A stretch of DNA of 64,000 nt from Corynebacterium mastitidis DSM 44356. Its GTDB lineage: Bacteria; Actinomycetota; Actinomycetes; Mycobacteriales; Mycobacteriaceae. The position numbers and the translations under genes were made by a program. The notes beneath the pieces were generated by a model, which was given only the letters and a program-made list of their open reading frames with translations, ran no database searches and had not been told where the DNA came from. The stretch covers positions 1 through 64,000 of the forward strand of contig NZ_AQXB01000003.1 in NCBI RefSeq assembly GCF_000375365.1, written 5' to 3'. This document shows, one piece after another, positions 8,304-15,480 of this stretch (positions are counted from its first letter, which is position 1; each line of letters opens with the position of its first letter).

Positions 8304-9767
8304 CTAGCCGCGCGCCATGTCCACGAACCGGGAGTAGTGGAGCTGGTGGGCCACGCTCACGGTGTCGATGGGCCCGCCGCGGTGCTTGGCCAGGATGATG
8401 TCCGCCTCGCCCGCGCGCTCGTTGTCCTTGTCCTGCGAGTCCGGGCGGTAGAGGAGCATGACGATGTCCGCGTCCTGCTCCAGCGAGCCGGATTCACGCA
8501 GGTCCGCGAGCTGCGGTCGCTTGTCCGTGCGGGACTCCGGGCCACGGTTGAGCTGCGAGATGGCCACCAGGGGCACGTCCAGCTCCTTGGCCAGCAGCTT
8601 GAGCGAGCGGGAGAACTCCGAGACCTCCTGCTGACGCGACTCCACCCGCTTGCCCGAGCTCATGAGCTGGAGGTAGTCCACCACGATGAGCTGGAGGTCG
8701 TGCTTCTGCTTCAGCCGCCGGGCCTTGGCGCGGATGTCCATCATGGTCATGTTGGAGGAGTCGTCGATGAACAGCGGGGCCTCGGAGATCTGCCCCACCC
8801 GACTGGCCAGCTTCTCCCAGGCCACGCCGTCCATGCGCCCGGAGCGCATGTCCGAGAGCTTGATCTCCGTCTCCGCGGACAGCAGGCGCATGACGATCTC
8901 CGTCTTGGACATCTCCAGGGAGAAGATCACCGAGGCCTTGTTGTGCTTGATGGACGCCGAGCGCACGAAGTCCAGCGCCAGGGTGGACTTGCCCACGCCG
9001 GGGCGGGCCGCCACGATGACCATCTGGCCGCCGTGGAGGCCCTGGGTCAGCTCGTCGAGGTCGATGAAACCCGTGGGGATGCCCTGCGCTAGGCCGCCGT
9101 TGGAGGTAATCATGTCGATCTCGTCGATGGTGGGCTGCAGGATGTCCGCCAGGACCTCGTAGTCCTCGGCGGACTTGTCCCGGTTGATGCCAAAGACCTC
9201 CTGCTGCGCCATGTCCACCACGGCGTCCACCTCGGCGCCCTCGGCACCCTCGTAGCCAAGCTGCACCACGCGGGTTCCGGCGTCCACCAGCTTGCGCAGG
9301 GTGGCCTTCTCCTCCACGATCTCCGCGTAGTAGCGGGCGTTGGCAGCCGTGGGCACCGAGGCGATGAGGGTGTGCAGGTAGGGGGCGCCGCCCACCCGGT
9401 CCAGCTCGTTCTGGCGCTCCAGGCGCGCCGAGACGATCACCGGGTCGATGTCCTTGCTCTCCGAGAAGAGGTCGATGATCGCCCGGTAGATCAGGGTGTG
9501 CGCGGGGTGGTAGAAGTCGTCGGGGGAGAGGATCTCGATGATGTCCAGCACCGTGTTGGGGCTCAGCAGCATGGCCCCGATCACGCCCTGCTCGGCCTCC
9601 CGGTCGTGCGGGGGCTGGCGGAAGCCGCCGTCGGCCCCGCGCCCGCGCGCCTGGTAGTCCCCGCGACCCCGATACTCGCCCGGCTCGGGGAAGGCGGGAG
9701 GGGCGTCCGCGTCCGAGGGCGGCACGTAGTCGTCGTCGAAACTTGCCTCGCTCGTGCTCGCGCTCAT
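8304..9767 (-). CDS. dnaB: Replicative DNA helicase DnaB
   Basis: A 487-residue hexameric 5'-3' helicase of the replisome. The N-terminal DnaB domain (primase-interacting) covers residues ~50-160, with HDREAEQGVIGAMLLSP at its start. The RecA-like ATPase domain covers ~195-480, with Walker A ARPGVGKST near 260, Walker B LIVVDYLQLM near 365, and the DnaB-specific ISQLNRGPESR arginine-finger region near 410. No intein interrupts it, unlike some actinobacterial dnaB genes. It lies 40 bp downstream of the GH15 gene on the same strand and is convergent with copA. Confidence 0.97.
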   Translation of the reverse strand: MSASTSEASFDDDYVPPSDADAPPAFPEPGEYRGRGDYQARGRGADGGFRQPPHDREAEQGVIGAMLLSPNTVLDIIEILSPDDFYHPAHTLIYRAIIDLFSESKDIDPVIVSARLERQNELDRVGGAPYLHTLIASVPTAANARYYAEIVEEKATLRKLVDAGTRVVQLGYEGAEGAEVDAVVDMAQQEVFGINRDKSAEDYEVLADILQPTIDEIDMITSNGGLAQGIPTGFIDLDELTQGLHGGQMVIVAARPGVGKSTLALDFVRSASIKHNKASVIFSLEMSKTEIVMRLLSAETEIKLSDMRSGRMDGVAWEKLASRVGQISEAPLFIDDSSNMTMMDIRAKARRLKQKHDLQLIVVDYLQLMSSGKRVESRQQEVSEFSRSLKLLAKELDVPLVAISQLNRGPESRTDKRPQLADLRESGSLEQDADIVMLLYRPDSQDKDNERAGEADIILAKHRGGPIDTVSVAHQLHYSRFVDMARG

Positions 9768-9807
9768 GCGCCCTCCTCGCCTCGGGGTGTTGCCTGCCCC
9801 GATAATC

Positions 9808-11622
9808 TTAGGAGCACTCGGCGCGGGCGATGGCGTCGGCCGCCCGGATCAGCGAGAGGTGCGAGAACGCCTGGGGGAAGTTGCCCGCCAGCCGCCGCGT
9901 GGCGGGGTCATACTCCTCCGCCAGCAGCCCGAGGTCAGTGGACAGCCCGCAGAGCATCTCGAACTTCTCCCGGGCCTCCGCCAGGCGGCCGGAGGCCGCG
10001 TACTGCTCCACCAGCCAAAACGCGCACATCACGAAGGGGTACTCCTCGCCCTTAAGGCCGTCGATCCCCTCGCCCTCCACCGTGCGGTAGCGGTACACCA
10101 GGCCGTGCTCGTCCACGAGGTCCGCCTCGATGCGGGCCACGGTGCTGAGCATCTTGGGGTCGTCGGCGGCGAGGAAGCCGGTGTGCGGGAGCTGCAGCAG
10201 GGAGGCGTCCACCTCGGTGCCGCCGTAGGTCTGGGTGAAGGTGCCCAGCTCCTCGTTCCACCCGCCCTCCATGATCTCCGCGCGCAGCCGATCCCGGTAT
10301 CGCGCCCAGGTGGGAACGTCCCCCTCGTAGCCGTGCTCCTCCACCGCGCGGATGGCCTCGTTGAAGGAGGCCCACATCATCACCCGCCCGTGGGTGAAGT
10401 AGTGCAGGTCCCCGCGCATCTCCCAGATGCCGTGATCGCGGTCCTCGTAGTGGTCCATCACGTAGTCCAGCAGCTTGACCTGGAGCGCCCAGGAGTAGTC
10501 CGAGTCCTTGTACCCTGCGTCGCGCAGCGCGGCGAGGGCCAGCATGACCTCGCCCACCACGTCCGCCTGGTACTGGTCCGCCGCGCCGTTGCCGATGCGC
10601 ACCGGGCGGGAGTCCTCGTAGCCGCGCAGGTGGGGCAGCTCCTTTTCCGGCAGCTCGCGCTCCCCGCCCAGCCCGTACATGATCTGGAGCTTGGCGGGAT
10701 CGCCCGCCACCGCGCGCAGCAGCCAGTTGCGCCAGGCCGTGGCCCCCTTGATGAGGCCGTGGGCCACCATCACCTCCACCGTCAGCGCGGCGTCGCGCAG
10801 CCAGGTGAAGCGGTAGTCCCAGTTGCGCCCGCCGCCGAAGGACTCCGGCAGCGACGCCGTGGGGGCCGCCACGATCCCGCCCGTCTCCGTGTGCGTGAGC
10901 GCGCGCAGCACCAGCAGGGAGCGCTCCACCTGCGGGTGGGCGGGCCCCTCCACGTCCAGGCGCTCTATCCAGTCCCCCCAGTAGTCCTCCGCCGCCGCCA
11001 GGGCCTCGTCCGGGTCCTCCGGCTCCGGCACCGGGTTCCAGGGCTTGAACCAGGTCAGCGACCAGTCCGCGCGCTGCCCCTCCGCCAGCGTCACGCTGCC
11101 GCCGATGGCGTCGGCGTCATAGGCGCCCTCGGCGGCGTCCGGGACGATCTGGGGCCCGGCCAACAGCAGGCCCTCCGGCCCTCCCGTGCACAGCAGCCCC
11201 GGCTCCCCTGTGCCGGGCACCGTGACCCAGCGGAACCAGGGCTTGACGCGCGCGTAGTTGAAGCTGATGCGCAGGTCCATCACCACGTCCACGGTGCCGC
11301 TGAGGCACTCCACCCGGCGGATGAGGTCCGCCGAGCCGTTGTGGGGCGTCATAAAGTCTAAGACCCGGGCCGTGCCGGTGGGGGACTCCCACAGGGTCTC
11401 CAGGATAAAGGTACTGCCCACGTATCGACGCCCCGTGACCTCGCCGCCGCGCACGGCCAGCTTCCAGCGCCCGTCCGCGGGCTCGCCCAGCAGGGCGGTA
11501 AAGAGCGCCCCGGAGTCGAAGCGGGGCAGGCAGAGCCAGTCGATCGACCCCTCGCGCGAGACGAGGGCCGCGGTGGACTGATCGGAAAGGAGGGCGTAAT
11601 CCTCTAGCGGGGTGCTCGGCAT
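9808..11622 (-). CDS. Glycoside hydrolase family 15 protein (trehalase/glucoamylase-like)
   Basis: A 604-residue enzyme with the two-part GH15 layout: an N-terminal beta domain (residues 1-~210, starting PLEDYALLSDQSTAALVSREGSIDWLCLPRFDS) and a C-terminal (alpha/alpha)6 barrel with the NWDYRFTWLRDAAL substrate-binding block near 265 and the LLQLPHTGFLAADDP block near 475. Actinobacterial members of this architecture include trehalases, so hydrolysis of trehalose or short alpha-glucans is likely; the substrate is inferred. No signal peptide is present, so it is cytoplasmic. It is first in a unit with dnaB, and its upstream gap carries the DnaA-box cluster. Confidence 0.85.
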   Translation of the reverse strand: MPSTPLEDYALLSDQSTAALVSREGSIDWLCLPRFDSGALFTALLGEPADGRWKLAVRGGEVTGRRYVGSTFILETLWESPTGTARVLDFMTPHNGSADLIRRVECLSGTVDVVMDLRISFNYARVKPWFRWVTVPGTGEPGLLCTGGPEGLLLAGPQIVPDAAEGAYDADAIGGSVTLAEGQRADWSLTWFKPWNPVPEPEDPDEALAAAEDYWGDWIERLDVEGPAHPQVERSLLVLRALTHTETGGIVAAPTASLPESFGGGRNWDYRFTWLRDAALTVEVMVAHGLIKGATAWRNWLLRAVAGDPAKLQIMYGLGGERELPEKELPHLRGYEDSRPVRIGNGAADQYQADVVGEVMLALAALRDAGYKDSDYSWALQVKLLDYVMDHYEDRDHGIWEMRGDLHYFTHGRVMMWASFNEAIRAVEEHGYEGDVPTWARYRDRLRAEIMEGGWNEELGTFTQTYGGTEVDASLLQLPHTGFLAADDPKMLSTVARIEADLVDEHGLVYRYRTVEGEGIDGLKGEEYPFVMCAFWLVEQYAASGRLAEAREKFEMLCGLSTDLGLLAEEYDPATRRLAGNFPQAFSHLSLIRAADAIARAECS

Positions 11623-11707
11623 ACCGTGATCCTTCCGGCGCGGGGTGTACGTTTTCCGTCCCCCATAATGTACTCACACCCCCTCCGCATTCCCACCCGC
11701 AGGAGAG

Positions 11708-11998
11708 TTATCCACAGGCCCTGTGGACAAGTCGCGGAGTTATCCACCCCGGGGGCTTGCTCCTGTGCACAACGGGAGGGCGCGGCGGGCTCCTGGCACC
11801 AGCGCGGGGGCGCAGGGGTCCATATAACCGCAGGTAAAGCGGTATTTCTCCGCGCCTCGGGCGCGGCGCGGGCCGCGAATATGGCCCCGCACCAGGGGGT
11901 TTGACACCGCCCGGCCCGCCTTGTTAGGACCGCCACGGCGCACTGACCTGGGGTATTCCCCCGGGAGTTCTTCCACAGTTATCCACAATCTATCCACA
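11708..11998. promoter_or_regulatory. Cluster of DnaA boxes outside oriC
   Basis: In the 550-bp gap between the GH15 start and rplI there are two perfect TTATCCACA boxes (11708-11716 and 11979-11987), an inverted TTGTCCACA (11730-11722), TTATCCACC (11740-11748), CTATCCACA (11990-11998), and weaker matches at 11773-11765 (TTGTGCACA) and 11969-11977. The first four lie within 66 bp in mixed orientations. dnaA and dnaN are absent and no long AT-rich unwinding stretch is visible, so this looks like a DnaA-binding or titration locus, or DnaA control of the adjacent promoter, rather than the origin. Confidence 0.7.
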
Positions 11999-12073
11999 GG
12001 CCCGGGATCGCGGGCTCGCTATCGCCTCAACCCGCGCGGGGCGCAAGGGGAGAGGGGGAGCTGCAAAGAAACA

Positions 12074-12118
12074 CCGATGGCCCCGCAACTCGCGGCGGGC
12101 GCGAGCCGGGGCCATCGG
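12074..12118 (-). terminator. Terminator of the rpsF-ssb-rplI operon
   Basis: A 12-bp perfect stem (CCGATGGCCCCG at 12074-12085 with its complement at 12107-12118) with an inner CTCGC/GCGAG helix. On the minus strand it is followed by a TGTTTCTTT tail. It sits about 55 bp after the rplI stop. Confidence 0.75.
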
Positions 12119-12172
12119 CGTGCTGTTGTCGTTGGGCGCGCTCCTCGGAGCGCGCCGCCGTCCATCGCTGTA

Positions 12173-12625
12173 TTAAGCGGAGACGACCTCAAAGTTCACA
12201 TTGGCTGCGATGTCCTTGTGCAGCTGTGCCTTCACGCGGTACTTGCCGGTCGTCTTGACCAGGTTCTTCGGAAGCTCGATGACGCGCTTGTCCAGGTTCG
12301 GGCCGCCGGCCTTCTTCACGGCGTCCACGATGTCATCGGCCTTCACGGAGCCGAAGAGCTTGCCCTTGTCCGAGGTGCGCACGGAAACCGTGACGTTCTC
12401 CAGGGCGTCGAGCTGCTCGCGGATCTCGCGGGCGTGGTCGAGGTCGCGGATCGCGCGAGCCTCCTGGGCACGCTTGATGCCCTCGATCTGCTTCTCAGCA
12501 CCGCGGGTAGCCACGATGGCCAGGCCGCGCGGAAGCAGGTAGTTGCGTCCGTAGCCGTCCTTAACCTCAACGATGTCACCAGCGACACCGAGGTTCTCAA
12601 CGGCAGCGGTGAGGATCAGCTTCAT
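12173..12625 (-). CDS. rplI: 50S ribosomal protein L9
   Basis: A 150-residue L9 of normal length. The N-terminal rRNA-binding domain is intact ([29 protein letters not shown]), then the long connecting helix (residues ~45-75) and the C-terminal domain ending in VNFEVVSA. It binds 23S rRNA near the L1 stalk and supports frame maintenance. It is the last gene of rpsF-ssb-rplI, 56 bp after ssb, followed by a strong terminator. rpsR is not in this operon, as in other corynebacteria. Confidence 0.97.
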   Translation of the reverse strand: MKLILTAAVENLGVAGDIVEVKDGYGRNYLLPRGLAIVATRGAEKQIEGIKRAQEARAIRDLDHAREIREQLDALENVTVSVRTSDKGKLFGSVKADDIVDAVKKAGGPNLDKRVIELPKNLVKTTGKYRVKAQLHKDIAANVNFEVVSA

Positions 12626-12681
12626 GATCCCTGCCTTTCGTTGTTGGAAAGAAGATGGTGTGGGAAAGGTTCTCTCAAGGA

Positions 12682-13266
12682 TCAGAACGGGGGCTCGTCG
12701 TCCGAGCCGCCGAAGCCACCGGCGGGCGGCGCGGAGTTCCAGGGGTCGTTGGCCGGGGCCGACTGCGCCCCGCCCATGGACTGCTGGTTCTGGGGAGCCC
12801 CAAAACCGCCCTGGTTACCCTGCGGCGCCTGCTGGCCGCCGTAGTTCCCGCCGCCAAAGCCACCGCCGGGCTGGCCGCCTCGGTTGCCGCCCCCCTCGCG
12901 GGGATTGCGGTTGACCTGAGCGGAGGCGTAGCGCAGGGAGGGGCCGACCTCATCGACCTCGATCTCGTACACCGTGCGGTTCTCGCCCTCGCGGTTCTGG
13001 TACGAACGCTGGCGCAACCGGCCGGTGACGATCACCCGCATGCCCTTGGTGATGGTCTCCGCGACGTTCTCGGCGGCCTGCCGCCACACGTTGCAGGTGA
13101 GGAACAGCGCCTCGCCGTCCTCCCACTGGTTCGTCTGCGAGTTGAACCGGCGGGGGGTGGAGGCCACACGGAAGTTAGCCACGGCGGCGCCCGAGGGCGT
13201 AAAACGCAGCTCCGGGTCGTTGACGCAGTTGCCCACGACCGTGATGTTGGTATCTCCCTGTGCCAT
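12682..13266 (-). CDS. ssb: Single-stranded DNA-binding protein
   Basis: A 194-residue SSB. Residues 1-~115 form the OB fold ([23 protein letters not shown]; the [24 protein letters not shown] block). A Gly/Gln/Asn-rich linker follows, then the acidic tip DDEPPF that recruits replication and repair partners. It sits between rpsF and rplI, the standard bacterial arrangement. The ATG follows a GAAAGGTGAAG site. It covers ssDNA at forks, and dnaB is encoded 3 kb away. Confidence 0.97.
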   Translation of the reverse strand: MAQGDTNITVVGNCVNDPELRFTPSGAAVANFRVASTPRRFNSQTNQWEDGEALFLTCNVWRQAAENVAETITKGMRVIVTGRLRQRSYQNREGENRTVYEIEVDEVGPSLRYASAQVNRNPREGGGNRGGQPGGGFGGGNYGGQQAPQGNQGGFGAPQNQQSMGGAQSAPANDPWNSAPPAGGFGGSDDEPPF

Positions 13267-13349
13267 ACTGCTTCACCTTTCTCCTGTGCGATCGACGGCG
13301 GCCCAAGGGGTGTATCACCCCCCCGGTTCTATCCGAGAGTCTATCCCTC

Positions 13350-13637
13350 TTACTTATCGGTGCGCAGAACCTTCGTACGCAGAATGTTGTCGTTGAGGTT
13401 CAGGAGACGATCAACCTCATTGACCGTAGCGGACTCGCACTCAAGGTTGATGACGACGTAGACGCCCTCTTCCTTCTTGTCGATCGGGTAGGCCAGGCGG
13501 CGCTTGCCCCACACATCGACCTTTTCAACAGTGCCGTTTTCCTTGCGAACCACGTCAAGGAACTTCTCCAGGGACGGGGCTGCGGTGCGTGCATCCTGAG
13601 TGGGATCCAGGATGACCATGATTTCGTAGTGACGCAC
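13350..13637 (-). CDS. rpsF: 30S ribosomal protein S6
   Basis: A 95-residue S6. I place the start at the GTG at 13637, giving [12 protein letters not shown]. Codons further upstream (a GTG at 13649 and ATG at 13646) are in frame, but they sit on or against the AGGAGGTGAT Shine-Dalgarno sequence, whereas the GTG at 13637 lies 7 nt after it and gives the usual family start and length. The protein binds 16S rRNA with S18. Motifs [19 protein letters not shown] and [15 protein letters not shown] are typical. It is the first gene of the operon with ssb and rplI. Confidence 0.93.
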   Translation of the reverse strand: MRHYEIMVILDPTQDARTAAPSLEKFLDVVRKENGTVEKVDVWGKRRLAYPIDKKEEGVYVVINLECESATVNEVDRLLNLNDNILRTKVLRTDK

Positions 13638-13761
13638 GGACCTCATCACCTCCTATGGTCTAGTAATTGAGTATTCGGCTACACCCGTCGTGGGTGTGGC
13701 AGGAGGGTCGTTGCGTCAAGCAACCTTTCAAAGATAGCGCACCCGGGGGTAAAAAGGCCAA
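13638..13761 (-). promoter_or_regulatory. rpsF operon promoter and structured leader
   Basis: On the minus strand TTGGCC (13761-13756) and TATCTT (13736-13731) are spaced 19 bp and predict a start near 13724, giving a leader of ~87 nt. The leader holds two hairpins: GTTGC-gtcaa-GCAAC (13710-13724) at the very 5' end and ACACCC/GGGTGT (13681-13697), before the AGGAGGTGAT site. rpsF mRNAs in several phyla carry an S6:S18-binding leader; whether this is one is untested. Confidence 0.4.
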
Positions 13762-13786
13762 CGGTTCGGCGGCGCTCAGGCGGCGG

Positions 13787-13981
13787 CTAGGAGTTGGTCC
13801 CCGCCGCGTACAACACCGCGATGACCACCGGAATCACCGTCACCAGCACCAGGGCCGCGCCCCCGAGCGCCCAGGTGAGCGCCGCCGGCTTCTTGTACAT
13901 AAAGCTGGCAAAGGCCCCCAGGATGCACAGGAAACCGCAGAACACGCTGGCCATCGTGACCAGCATCAGGGCCGCGCTCAT
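13787..13981 (-). CDS. Small membrane protein
   Basis: A 64-residue protein with two hydrophobic segments (residues ~2-28 and ~33-60) and a short KKP turn; it is nearly all membrane-embedded. Its ATG overlaps the stop of the glycosyltransferase gene (4 bp, ATGA type), so translation is coupled. It is the last gene of the PBP / glycosyltransferase / small protein unit. No family recognised. A role in envelope assembly with its partners is inferred from position only. Confidence 0.65.
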   Translation of the reverse strand: MSAALMLVTMASVFCGFLCILGAFASFMYKKPAALTWALGGAALVLVTVIPVVIAVLYAAGTNS

Positions 13982-15465
13982 CGGCCCGCCCCCGGCGTGC
14001 GCGCGGGGTCCCCCGGTGGGGGCAGCAGCGGGTCCCGGCCCCCGGCGGCGGCGCGCACCGCGTCCTCCCTCCGGCCCCGGCCCTGCTGCGCCACCATCAC
14101 CGCCAGCGCCGTGACGATGCCCCCGCGCGCGAGGATCACCGCGCTAAAGAACCACAGCGGCACCCCGTTGCCCTCCTCCGCCCCGCTGTAGAGCATGGTG
14201 GCGGGAAAGACCGCGAACTCCGCGAGCATCCAGGCATACAGCCACCGCCAGCGCGGCAGCGCCAGCACCGCCGGGACGAGCAGCCACAGCGCGTGCTGGG
14301 GCAGCCACGCCTTGCCCACCAGCAGCGTCAGGGCCACCAGGAGGAACAGCACCTCGGCCAGGCGCGGGGCGCGCGCCGCGCCAGCGACCCACTGGACCAC
14401 GGCCACAAGGCCCACCGCCCAGAGGATGGGCACCAGCACGTTCAGGGCCGCCGGGGGAAAGGACACCCCGAGGGCCTCGCCCACCAGGTAGTACAGCGTG
14501 CCCCAGTCCGCGTTGCGCCCGGCGGCGGCGCGGTAGAAGTCCGCCCAGGCCTGCGGGTACGCCAGCAGCACCGGCGCGTTCACCGCGAACCAGGCGGCGG
14601 CCGCCGCCCCGCCCGCGCGGCGCACCGAGGACCACCGCACGGGGTTCCCCGCGCCACCGCCGCCCCCGCGCGCCGCGACGAGCGCCAGGGCCACAAGCAG
14701 GAGGACGGGCCAGACCTGGAGGGCGGCGCCCAGGCCGATCCACAGGCCCGCCAGCCCCGAGCGGGCCCGGTGCAGCGCGTGCAGGGCCGCCACCAGGGCC
14801 GCCACGGCCAGGAGATCCCAGGCGTGGAAGGCGTAGACGATGAGTAGGGGAGAGGCGGCCACCAGCACCAGGTCCCAGACCCGGGGGCCCACCAGGTCCA
14901 GCAGCAGGCGCAGGGTGACGATCCACACGCAGCCCAGCGCCAGGGCGGTGAGCATGAAGTACCAGGCGGCGGGGGCCACCGGGAAGGGCAGCGCCCGCAC
15001 CAGCGGCTCGGTGAGGTGGGCCAGGGCGTTGAGGGCCCACTGGAACAGGCCGGTGAGCACCGGGCCGTCCACCTGCCGTTCCGCAAAGGGGTTGCGTACC
15101 TGCTCGAAGTGCCGGGCGCCGTACTGGCCCACCACGTCGCTGTAGCAGGCGGACATGTACTGGCGGTTGCCGGACCAGTTGAGCGTGGCGCGCCCGCCCT
15201 CGCCCGTGGCGCTGACCAGGCAGTTGGCCTTGGAGAGGTACCCGAGGGAGAGGAAGGTCATGCCCAGGGCGATCAGCACGCGCAGGGGCGTCCACCACCG
15301 CTGGGTACCCACGCTGCCGAACCTGCCCGTGGGGCCGCCCAGGCGCTCGATCACGCCCGCGGCAAGCGGCTCGGTGCGCGCCGGTGCTACGCGATCGACC
15401 GGGCGATCGGCTGCGCCATCGACCGGGTCATCGACGCTGGGGGAAACGGACGGTGAATCGGGCAC
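13978..15465 (-). CDS. Integral membrane glycosyltransferase (GT87/GT-C, DUF2029-like)
   Basis: A 495-residue polytopic protein with a ~60-residue cytoplasmic N-terminus (Asp/Pro-rich, then WWTPLRVLIALGM) and about ten to twelve membrane segments. The first extracellular loop (residues ~85-130) contains SACYSDVVGQYGARHFEQVRNPFAERQVDGP, with the acidic and Arg residues expected near a GT-C active site. Such enzymes use polyprenyl-phosphate-linked sugars, in corynebacteria mostly mannose, to build lipomannan or modify the envelope; the substrate is inferred. It lies 15 bp after the PBP gene and overlaps the next small gene. Confidence 0.75.
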   Translation of the reverse strand: MPDSPSVSPSVDDPVDGAADRPVDRVAPARTEPLAAGVIERLGGPTGRFGSVGTQRWWTPLRVLIALGMTFLSLGYLSKANCLVSATGEGGRATLNWSGNRQYMSACYSDVVGQYGARHFEQVRNPFAERQVDGPVLTGLFQWALNALAHLTEPLVRALPFPVAPAAWYFMLTALALGCVWIVTLRLLLDLVGPRVWDLVLVAASPLLIVYAFHAWDLLAVAALVAALHALHRARSGLAGLWIGLGAALQVWPVLLLVALALVAARGGGGGAGNPVRWSSVRRAGGAAAAAWFAVNAPVLLAYPQAWADFYRAAAGRNADWGTLYYLVGEALGVSFPPAALNVLVPILWAVGLVAVVQWVAGAARAPRLAEVLFLLVALTLLVGKAWLPQHALWLLVPAVLALPRWRWLYAWMLAEFAVFPATMLYSGAEEGNGVPLWFFSAVILARGGIVTALAVMVAQQGRGRREDAVRAAAGGRDPLLPPPGDPARTPGAGR

Positions 15466-15480
15466 GTCGAGCCTTTTCTA

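Noticed and set aside
11623..12172. The DnaA-box region as the chromosomal origin
   Set aside because: dnaA and dnaN are absent and no AT-rich unwinding element is seen; corynebacterial oriC lies at dnaA-dnaN.
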